DNA of 12,631 bases from Actinomycetota bacterium (GTDB lineage: Bacteria > Actinomycetota > Actinomycetes > Nanopelagicales > Nanopelagicaceae), in contig CANCUC010000011.1 in assembly GCA_947381255.1 (NCBI GenBank), forward strand, positions 1 to 12,631, read 5' to 3'. The translations under genes were made by a program, and so were the position numbers. The notes under the pieces were generated by a model. It saw only the letters and a list, made by a program, of their open reading frames with translations, was not told the origin of the DNA and ran no database searches. Of this stretch, positions 6,372 to 12,631 are shown one piece after another; the first letter of the stretch is position 1, and the number at the start of each line of letters is the position of its first letter.

Positions 6372-7007
6372 TTAAGAGAGGTGCTTGCGACTGCGCCACT
6401 CTTTAAAGATCTCCCAACCAAGTGGTATCACCGTTATACCTGCAATAACCAAGACAATATCTGTTAGATATTTCGAGATGGTATCTGCGAAGGTATTTCC
6501 AGCTGCATAGGCGCCCCAGATAAGTACCTGAGTCCAGATAAGTGCGCCAAAGACATTCCAAAATGCGAAGGTCTTAAAAGGAACTCGAATAATTCCGGAG
6601 AGTGGATTAATAAGTCCGCGAACTACGGGAATGAAACGGCCAAGGACAATCGCACGGCCACGACCGTATTTAGTGATGTATTTTTCGGCCGACTTGATCT
6701 TTCCTGGATCGAAGAATTTTGAATTTGGTCTGCTAAAAATTCTGATTCCATAATGCCAACCCAGCCAGTGGCCGAATTGAGAGCCAATGATGGCGGCGAT
6801 AGGTGCCCCAGCGGCCACAACGGCGATATTGAGGTGATGGCCACTCTTAGAACCAATACCCGCGGCGAAGAGGCCGGCGGTGATGAGGAGGGTATCCCCG
6901 GGTAGACCAATGATGAGCGGCAAACCTGTCTCAAGGGCCAAAATGGCGAAGATGATGACCAACGAGTAGTTGGAATTGAGGGCTGAGGTAACGCTTATAA
7001 AGCTCAT
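6372..7007 (-). CDS. DedA-family membrane protein
   Basis: This 211-residue integral membrane protein belongs to the DedA/SNARE-associated (VTT) family. Members have been linked to membrane integrity, proton-motive-force homeostasis and lipid flipping, including recycling of undecaprenyl phosphate in some bacteria; the exact substrate here cannot be read from the sequence. Family marks are Glu26 followed by GLPGDTLLITAG (34-45), re-entrant hydrophobic segments around 60-83, and GRFIPVVRGLINPLSGI (123-139) with Arg124, Pro127, Arg130 and Gly138. RVPFKTFAFWN and two further hydrophobic segments follow. The tail is basic (KEWRSRKHLS). The ATG at the 7005-7007 complement has no good Shine-Dalgarno. 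The gene faces pyrE tail to tail and is divergent from the pyrophosphatase gene across 121 bp. Confidence 0.9.
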   Translation of the reverse strand: MSFISVTSALNSNYSLVIIFAILALETGLPLIIGLPGDTLLITAGLFAAGIGSKSGHHLNIAVVAAGAPIAAIIGSQFGHWLGWHYGIRIFSRPNSKFFDPGKIKSAEKYITKYGRGRAIVLGRFIPVVRGLINPLSGIIRVPFKTFAFWNVFGALIWTQVLIWGAYAAGNTFADTISKYLTDIVLVIAGITVIPLGWEIFKEWRSRKHLS

Positions 7008-7040
7008 AGGGTTACAGGATACCGATTGATAGCGCGAAAT

Positions 7041-7069
7041 TTGTCATAGACCTTATATATATGTGTAAC
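7041..7069 (+). promoter_or_regulatory. Possible promoter of the pyrophosphatase gene
   Basis: TTGTCA (7041-7046, 5 of 6 to the -35 consensus), a 17-bp spacer and TGTAAC (7064-7069, 4 of 6 to the -10) lie in the 121-bp divergent gap. A TATATATAT tract (7054-7062) sits between them and could serve either strand. The leader to the GTG start would be about 50 nt. Moderate to low certainty. Confidence 0.4.
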
Positions 7070-7128
7070 CTTTCAACCCTTAAGAAGGTCAGGAATGCCA
7101 CCTATCCACTCAACGAGGAGTCAAAATA

Positions 7129-9387
7129 GTGTCGACAGCCGTTCAAGTCACCGGAACTAATCTGATTTATGTTTATATCGTTCTCGGAATCTCACTTCTA
7201 GCCCTGGCAATTGCCTACGGATTACGGGCACAAGTTCTAGCGCAATCCGATGGAACCGAGAAGATGAAGGAGATCGCCCTCGCCATTCAAGAGGGAGCAG
7301 CCGCTTATCTCAACCGCCAATTCAGAACACTCTCAGTTTTCGTAGCTATTGTCTTTGTGCTCCTTTTTGCACTTCCTGGACACACCGATATCCGCATCGG
7401 TCGCTCAATATTCTTCCTACTCGGTGCGCTCTTTAGCGCCTCAGTTGGATACAACGGAATGTGGCTAGCTGTTCGCGCGAACGTTCGCGTTGCAGAAGCA
7501 GCCCGTCAGCGCTCAGCTGAAAATGCTGTGAAGATCGCCTTCCGCACCGGAGGCGTAGTTGGAATGACAACAGTCGGCCTCGGACTTCTTGGTGCTTCAC
7601 TTGTTGTAATCATCTATCGCGAAAATGCTCCAGAGGTTCTTGAAGGCTTTGGCTTCGGTGCCGCGATGCTCGCGATGTTTATGCGCGTTGGTGGCGGAAT
7701 CTTTACCAAGGCAGCTGACGTCGGAGCTGACCTTGTAGGTAAGGTCGAACAAAATATTCCTGAAGATGATCCTCGTAACGCAGCAACAATCGCAGACAAT
7801 GTTGGAGATAACGTTGGTGACTGTGCAGGAATGGCCGCTGACCTCTTTGAGTCATATGCAGTTACCTTGGTTGCAGCACTTATTCTTGGTAAGGCCGGTT
7901 TCGGTGATGCGGGTCTTATCTATCCATTGATCGTTCCAGCAATTGGAATTGTCACCGCGATTATCGGCGTATTCATTACTCGACTTCGCTCAACAGATCG
8001 CTCTGCGATGCAGGCGATCAACCGATCATTCTTCCTATCAGCAATTATCTCTGCAGTCTTAGTTGGCTTCGCAACATTCACCTACCTGCCAGGTTCTATG
8101 AAGTTGCTTACGGGACTTGATGCAGCTCATACAGCGAGCAATGTAAATCCTCGCATCCTTACATTCGGCGCAGTATTAATTGGAATTGTTCTTGCAGCAT
8201 CTATCCAAGTTCTTACCGGCTTCTTTACTGAAATCGGACGCCGCCCAGTAAACGATGTTTCAGCTTCATCAAATACCGGTTCTGCCACAGTTATTCTCGC
8301 TGGTATCGCAATCGGCTTTGAATCTGCTGTTTACTCTGCACTGCTTATTGCAGCTGCAGTATTCGGTGCATTTGTTCTTGGTCATGGCTCAATCGTGCTT
8401 AGCCTCTTCGCAATCGCATTGGCTGGTACTGGTTTGCTAACAACTGTCGGTGTAATCGTTGCCATGGATACCTTTGGACCAATTTCAGATAACGCACAAG
8501 GCGTCGCTGAAATGTCTGGAGATGTTCACGGTGAAGGCGCACAGATCCTTACATCACTTGATGCAGTGGGTAACACCACTAAGGCGATTACAAAGGGAAT
8601 TGCAATTGCTACTGCGGTCCTCGCAGCAACTGCACTCTTCGGCGCATTCACAAATGCAATTCTCAAGGCTGTTGCTGATGCTGGAAAGACTGCAGCAAAT
8701 CTCAACATTCAATTCCAAGGCATCCTAGATATCGCTAACCCTCGTAACCTGGTTGGCCTCATCATTGGTGCATCAGTTGTGTTCCTCTTCTCAGGTCTCG
8801 CAATCAACGCTGTGTCACGCGCAGCCGGCGCAGTTGTCGTAGAAGTTCGCGAACAATTCCGCTTGCACCCTGGAATCATGGATGGAACAGAGAAGCCTGA
8901 ATACGGTCGCGTTGTAGATATTTGTACTCGTGACTCATTGCGCGAACTCGTTGCTCCAGGCTTGCTTGCAGTCATGGCTCCTATCGCGGTTGGTTTCGGA
9001 CTCGGTGTTGGTGCGCTTGGCGCATACCTAGCCGGTGCAATCGGAACTGGAACTCTGATGGCGGTCTTCCTCGCAAATGCAGGTGGTGCATGGGATAACG
9101 CTAAGAAGATGGTTGAAGATGGTCACCATGGCGGTAAGGGTTCAGATGCCCACGTCGCAACGATTGTTGGAGACACTGTTGGAGATCCATTTAAGGACAC
9201 AGCAGGTCCGGCAATTAACCCACTTCTTAAGGTGATGAACCTAGTTGCACTTCTCATCACACCAGCGATCGTCTCCTTCTCACTCAAAGGACATGCTGTT
9301 GCAAGTGGAGTCATCGCAGCTCTCGCTGTTCTCGTTATCATCTACGCTCTCATCAGGAGTGCAAAAGCTGGAACAGTTATCGCATAG
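7129..9387 (+). CDS. hppA: H+-translocating membrane pyrophosphatase, K+-independent type
   Basis: This 752-residue enzyme couples hydrolysis of cytoplasmic PPi to proton export across the membrane, with about 16 hydrophobic segments as usual for the family. Substrate and Mg2+ residues are present: KAADVGADLVGKVE (194-207), DDPRNAATIADNVGDNVGDC (213-232) and, near the C terminus, DNAKKMVE (from 656) and VGDTVGDPFKDTAGP (from 680). In GNTTKAITKG, Lys485 and Thr488 occupy the two positions that are alanines in K+-dependent enzymes. This marks the K+-independent class, whose known members pump H+. The GTG at 7129 follows a strong GAGGAG and gives an N terminus starting before the first membrane segment. 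topA begins 71 bp later. It would recover energy from PPi made by biosynthesis, which fits an energy-limited organism. Confidence 0.97.
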   Translation: MSTAVQVTGTNLIYVYIVLGISLLALAIAYGLRAQVLAQSDGTEKMKEIALAIQEGAAAYLNRQFRTLSVFVAIVFVLLFALPGHTDIRIGRSIFFLLGALFSASVGYNGMWLAVRANVRVAEAARQRSAENAVKIAFRTGGVVGMTTVGLGLLGASLVVIIYRENAPEVLEGFGFGAAMLAMFMRVGGGIFTKAADVGADLVGKVEQNIPEDDPRNAATIADNVGDNVGDCAGMAADLFESYAVTLVAALILGKAGFGDAGLIYPLIVPAIGIVTAIIGVFITRLRSTDRSAMQAINRSFFLSAIISAVLVGFATFTYLPGSMKLLTGLDAAHTASNVNPRILTFGAVLIGIVLAASIQVLTGFFTEIGRRPVNDVSASSNTGSATVILAGIAIGFESAVYSALLIAAAVFGAFVLGHGSIVLSLFAIALAGTGLLTTVGVIVAMDTFGPISDNAQGVAEMSGDVHGEGAQILTSLDAVGNTTKAITKGIAIATAVLAATALFGAFTNAILKAVADAGKTAANLNIQFQGILDIANPRNLVGLIIGASVVFLFSGLAINAVSRAAGAVVVEVREQFRLHPGIMDGTEKPEYGRVVDICTRDSLRELVAPGLLAVMAPIAVGFGLGVGALGAYLAGAIGTGTLMAVFLANAGGAWDNAKKMVEDGHHGGKGSDAHVATIVGDTVGDPFKDTAGPAINPLLKVMNLVALLITPAIVSFSLKGHAVASGVIAALAVLVIIYALIRSAKAGTVIA

Positions 9388-9412
9388 TCGCGTAATAGTT
9401 TCGGTTGTAGTG

Positions 9413-9436
9413 AGGGCATAGGGCTCTCCCTTCCCT
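9413..9436 (+). other. Nested hairpin between hppA and topA
   Basis: AGGG (9420-9423) pairs with CCCT (9428-9431) around a CTCT loop. An outer AGGG (9413-9416) pairs with CCCT (9433-9436), separated by a small internal loop (CAT opposite T). No T-run follows, so this is not a standard intrinsic terminator. It ends 7 bp before the topA Shine-Dalgarno. The rest of the 71-bp gap holds no convincing promoter. Confidence 0.35.
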
Positions 9437-9458
9437 AAACCTCGAGGAGTTAATTAAT

Positions 9459-12215
9459 TTGGGCATCAAGCTAGTTATCGTGGAGTCCCCTGCGAAGGCG
9501 CGCAAGATTGGCGCTTTCCTGGGGGATGACTACGTAGTTGAAGCCTCTGTCGGCCACATTAGAGATCTCCCGCAGCGAGCCGCAGATATTCCGGCCGAGT
9601 ATAAGAAGACCGCCTGGGCAAAAGAGGGCGTAAATATTGAAGAGGATTTCGCGCCACTTTATGTAATTAACCCCGATAAGCGCGCCAAGGTAAATGAACT
9701 CAAGGCGCTTATGAAGAACGCCGATGAACTTATTCTGGCTACCGATGAGGACCGCGAAGGTGAAGCGATCGCATGGCACCTCATTGAAGTTCTCCGCCCC
9801 AAAATTCCTATTAGCCGCATGGTCTTCCATGAAATTACCAAAGAGGCGATTCAAGAGGCGGCTGAAAATACCCGCGACCTTGATTATCGATTGGTAGATG
9901 CACAAGAGACCAGGCGCGTTCTCGACCGACTCTATGGATACCGTCTCTCCCCTGTGCTCTGGAAGAAAGTTATGCCGCGCATTAGCGCCGGACGTGTGCA
10001 ATCTGTTGCCACCAGACTTATCGTCGAACGCGAACGCGAGAGAATGGCATTCGTCTCCTCATCATGGTGGGATCTCAAAGCAGAAACTGATCAGAATTTC
10101 ACCGCACGACTCATCGCTTTAGATGGAAAACGTGTCGCAACCACAAATGATTTTGATGAACTTGGTGGATTAAAAGAGAGATCTGCAAAGAACATCTTGC
10201 TCCTTGATGAAGCTGGATCTCGCGAACTCACTCAAAGTTTGGTTGGAACTGCACTTACCGTGAAGAGCACAGAAGAGTCTCCACGAACTGAGCGACCAAA
10301 GGCTCCGTTCACAACCTCGACTATGCAACAAGATGCGGGTTCGCGCTTAGGCTGGGGAGCACAACTCACAATGCGAGTTGCTCAGCGCTTGTACGAAAAT
10401 GGTTACATCACTTACATGCGTACCGATTCAGTAACGCTCTCGGGATCTGCAATTTCATCGGCGCGAGCACAAGCAGCGTCGCTCTATGGAAAAGAATATG
10501 TTCCAGCATCTCCTCGCCTCTATGAGGGTAAGACCAAGAATGCTCAGGAAGCTCACGAAGCCATCCGTCCCGCCGGAGATGTCTTTAAAACTCCCGGCGA
10601 ATTAGCACCGGAATTAAGCCGTGATGAGTTTGCACTTTACGATCTAATTTGGAAACGGACGATCGCGTCACAGATGGCTGATGCTAAAAAGATGCAGATG
10701 CGCGTGGACTTTGATGTTCAAACAAAGAGCGGGAACCTGGCGAATTTCCGTGCTAATGGTTCTGTCATTACCTTCCCTGGCTTCTTGGCTGCATATGAAG
10801 ATATCCAGGAAGAGGGCGCGGTTGAAGTTGATGATGAATCACGCCGCCTGCCACCAATGAACGTCGGCGACACCGTAAAGGTGAAGGAGTACACCTCTGA
10901 GGGCCATGAAACTAAGCCCCCAGCACGTTATACAGAGCCAACTCTGGTTAAGAAGCTAGAAGAACTTGGTATTGGCAGACCATCTACATTCGCATCGATT
11001 ATTTCTACAATTCAAGATCGCGGATATGTTGCAAAACGTGGGCGCGCACTCGTTCCAACATTCCTAGCCTTTAGCGTTACCGGATTACTTGAACAACACT
11101 TCTCAAAGTTGGTCGATTACGAATTCACCGCTTCAATGGAGGAAGATCTCGACAAGATTGCAAACGGTGAAGCCGATCGCGTTGAATGGCTTACTCGTTT
11201 CTTCTATGGACACGATGATGTTCCCGGTTTGGAAGCGTTGGCATCTGATTTAGGTGCTATCGATGCCCAGCAAATCAACACGATGAAGATGGGTCAAGAT
11301 ATTGAAATTCGCGTTGGACGATTCGGCGCATACATTCAGCAAGGTGAAGGCGATAATAGAAAATTCGCGAACATTCCTGAAAACCTTGCACCTGACGAAT
11401 TAACTCTTGCAGTTGCAATCGAACTTCTTGCAAAGCCTTCTGGTGAACGAGAGCTGGGCGTGGAACCCGAAACCGGTTACCCACTCGTTGCGAAGTCAGG
11501 TCGATTCGGTCCTTATGTCACACAGATACTTCCTGAACCAGAACTTGTGGTTGATAAGAAGACTGGTGAATTAAAGAAACCTCGCAAGAAGAAGGATGCT
11601 CCAAAGCCCAAGACAGCTTCACTTCTTTCAACGATGAACCTTGACACCATCACTCTCGATGATGCGTTGAAGTTGATGTCACTTCCTCGCGCCTTAGGTG
11701 AGTACGAGGGTGAGACGATCACTGTACAAAATGGTCGCTACGGCCCCTATTTAACTAAGGGTGCAGATTCCAGAACTTTGACTTCAGAAGAGCAACTTTT
11801 TTCAATTACCCTCGATGAGGCAATTGCTATTTACAAAGAGCCAAAGGTGCGCAGACGTGGGGTAGCAAAACCTCCAGTGAAAGATCTTGGTCTCGACCCA
11901 GCTTCTGGATCTGCGGTACTAGTAAAAGATGGTCGCTTCGGTTTGTATGTCACAGATGGAGTTACAAATGCGACCCTGCGTCGCGGAGATAGTGTCGAAT
12001 TTCTGACTCTTGAACGCGGTATGGAACTTCTAGCTGGTCGCCGCGCCTGGGAGGCAGAAAATGGCGGAGCTGCTCGACCTAAGAAGAAGAGCGTTCGCGC
12101 GAAGAAGAGTGCACCAAGTTTGACCGCCAAGGTTGTCAAAGCGACCGGGGCTCCAAAGACGAAGAAGAAGGCGGCCTCTGGAAGAGGCAAAGCCACAACG
12201 GGTGCCAGCCTCTAG
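9459..12215 (+). CDS. topA: DNA topoisomerase I (type IA)
   Basis: This 918-residue enzyme relaxes negative supercoils by cutting one strand through a 5'-phosphotyrosine. The TOPRIM domain begins LVIVESPAKARKIGAFLG with Glu9 and has TDEDREGEAIAWHL (95-108; Asp96, Asp98, Glu100) for Mg2+. The active-site tyrosine is Tyr319 in GYITYMRTDS, and domains I-IV fill up to about residue 590. The C terminus lacks cysteine zinc fingers. It carries at least four repeats centred on GRFGAYI (620), GRFGPYV (681), GRYGPYL (759) and GRFGLYV (825), then a lysine/alanine-rich tail from about 875 (RPKKKSVRAKKS, PKTKKKAASGRGK), as in other actinobacterial TopA. Translation starts at TTG 9459, chosen because GAGGAG (9444-9449) lies 9 bp upstream and the conserved MGIKLVIVESPAK start follows. 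The MFS-like gene starts 9 bp after the stop. Confidence 0.97.
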   Translation: MGIKLVIVESPAKARKIGAFLGDDYVVEASVGHIRDLPQRAADIPAEYKKTAWAKEGVNIEEDFAPLYVINPDKRAKVNELKALMKNADELILATDEDREGEAIAWHLIEVLRPKIPISRMVFHEITKEAIQEAAENTRDLDYRLVDAQETRRVLDRLYGYRLSPVLWKKVMPRISAGRVQSVATRLIVERERERMAFVSSSWWDLKAETDQNFTARLIALDGKRVATTNDFDELGGLKERSAKNILLLDEAGSRELTQSLVGTALTVKSTEESPRTERPKAPFTTSTMQQDAGSRLGWGAQLTMRVAQRLYENGYITYMRTDSVTLSGSAISSARAQAASLYGKEYVPASPRLYEGKTKNAQEAHEAIRPAGDVFKTPGELAPELSRDEFALYDLIWKRTIASQMADAKKMQMRVDFDVQTKSGNLANFRANGSVITFPGFLAAYEDIQEEGAVEVDDESRRLPPMNVGDTVKVKEYTSEGHETKPPARYTEPTLVKKLEELGIGRPSTFASIISTIQDRGYVAKRGRALVPTFLAFSVTGLLEQHFSKLVDYEFTASMEEDLDKIANGEADRVEWLTRFFYGHDDVPGLEALASDLGAIDAQQINTMKMGQDIEIRVGRFGAYIQQGEGDNRKFANIPENLAPDELTLAVAIELLAKPSGERELGVEPETGYPLVAKSGRFGPYVTQILPEPELVVDKKTGELKKPRKKKDAPKPKTASLLSTMNLDTITLDDALKLMSLPRALGEYEGETITVQNGRYGPYLTKGADSRTLTSEEQLFSITLDEAIAIYKEPKVRRRGVAKPPVKDLGLDPASGSAVLVKDGRFGLYVTDGVTNATLRRGDSVEFLTLERGMELLAGRRAWEAENGGAARPKKKSVRAKKSAPSLTAKVVKATGAPKTKKKAASGRGKATTGASL

Positions 12216-12224
12216 GCTTAGCCC

Positions 12225-12631
12225 ATGTCCCAAGCGCTGCCATATCCCTCCGCTCCGGCGCAGTCGGAATCCCGCAGCGTTTTAGCGATCCCAGCCTTCC
12301 GCAAACTCTGGAACAGCATGGCCTTCTCCTCCTTTGGAGATTGGCTGGGACTCCTCGCCTCAACCGCTCTCGCTCAGGAGCTCGCTGGAGGCAACTACCG
12401 CAAAGCTAACTTCGCTATTGCCGGTGTCTTCATTGTCCGACTTCTGCCTGCCGTTCTACTAGGTCCTCTTGCGGGAGTGATCGCTGACCGTTTTGATCGC
12501 AGACGATTGATGATTGTCTGCGACGTTCTCAGGTTCGGTTTCTACCTATCAATCCCCTTAGTTCATAGCTATATCTGGCTATACACCGCAACGGTGATTG
12601 TGGAAGCTGTAACTCTCTTTTGGTCTCCCGC
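12225..12631 (+). CDS. MFS-like membrane protein, 3' end outside window (possible MFS/dTMP kinase fusion)
   Basis: An open frame from ATG 12225 runs off the right edge (135 complete codons). It reads as a short soluble N terminus, then IPAFRKLWNSMAFSSFGDWL (22-41), a first hydrophobic segment, further hydrophobic segments, and the major-facilitator loop GPLAGVIADRFDRRRL between segments 2 and 3, so a 12-segment MFS fold is likely. The FRKLW...SSFGDWLGLLA start resembles the N-terminal half of the large actinobacterial proteins named bifunctional MFS transporter/dTMP kinase, which lie directly after topA in Streptomyces. That kinase half, if present, would be outside the window. The start is 9 bp after the topA stop without a visible Shine-Dalgarno, suggesting coupling to topA. 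The transported substrate is unknown. Confidence 0.8.
   Translation, partial: MSQALPYPSAPAQSESRSVLAIPAFRKLWNSMAFSSFGDWLGLLASTALAQELAGGNYRKANFAIAGVFIVRLLPAVLLGPLAGVIADRFDRRRLMIVCDVLRFGFYLSIPLVHSYIWLYTATVIVEAVTLFWSP

Noticed and set aside
7010..7070. 7-bp inverted repeat GGTTACA (7010-7016) / TGTAACC (7064-7070) in the dedA-hppA gap
   Set aside because: A pair this short and this far apart is expected by chance in a gap of this size; no regulator is suggested.
9471..10001. Long antisense open frame (176 codons) opposite the topA start
   Set aside because: It lies wholly inside conserved topA coding sequence, has no recognisable motif, and is explained by a shadow of topA codon use.
11831..12363. 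Antisense open frames opposite the topA tail and MFS start
   Set aside because: Their arginine/proline/serine-rich products mirror the lysine-rich repeats on the coding strand; there is no family match or ribosome site.
1..12631. A novel defence, mobile-element or biosynthetic system
   Set aside because: Every sizeable open frame is explained by a known housekeeping family or is a shadow. No transposase, integrase, direct-repeat array, att-like repeats, toxin-antitoxin pair or composition break was seen.

Overview
The window is a stretch of bacterial core chromosome, and its gene content and order point to an actinobacterium. The evidence is gyrA followed by tRNA-Ile(GAU), tRNA-Ala(UGC) and a small cyclophilin; a dnaK-grpE-dnaJ-hspR operon with a MerR-type HspR repressor and a HAIR-like operator; a zinc-finger-free topA with RFGPY repeats and a lysine-rich tail; and a gene after topA whose start resembles the actinobacterial MFS/dTMP-kinase fusion. 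Base composition is near 50% GC by eye and intergenic gaps are very short. Both suit a small, low-GC, streamlined actinobacterium such as the freshwater acI/Nanopelagicales group. That placement is inference and was not tested by any search.

Layout. At 1-621 is the 3' end of gyrA. At 669-888 are two tRNA genes. At 942-2031 is a likely two-gene unit, cyclophilin plus rhomboid protease. At 2032-2185 is a regulatory gap with HspR-type inverted repeats over a sigma70-like promoter. At 2186-5817 is the tightly packed heat-shock operon dnaK-grpE-dnaJ-hspR, with pyrE following 13 bp later (5831-6364). A DedA-family membrane protein gene lies convergently at 6372-7007. At 7129-9387 is a K+-independent-type H+-translocating pyrophosphatase. 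At 9459-12215 is DNA topoisomerase I. From 12225 to the window end is the start of an MFS-like membrane protein gene.

How the genes relate. DnaK, GrpE and DnaJ form the Hsp70 folding machine, and HspR closes a negative feedback loop by binding the operator upstream of dnaK. GyrA and TopA set DNA supercoiling in opposite directions. The pyrophosphatase recovers energy from biosynthetic PPi; OPRT (pyrE), tRNA charging and DNA synthesis all release PPi. These are housekeeping functions.

I found no new defence, mobile or biosynthetic system, no CRISPR array, no insertion sequence and no broken gene. The points most worth a second look are the long perfect inverted repeat at the dnaK promoter, the cysteine-free class B DnaJ in the operon, pyrE at the tail of the heat-shock operon, and the truncated gene at the right edge. 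All other gaps are shorter than 160 bp.
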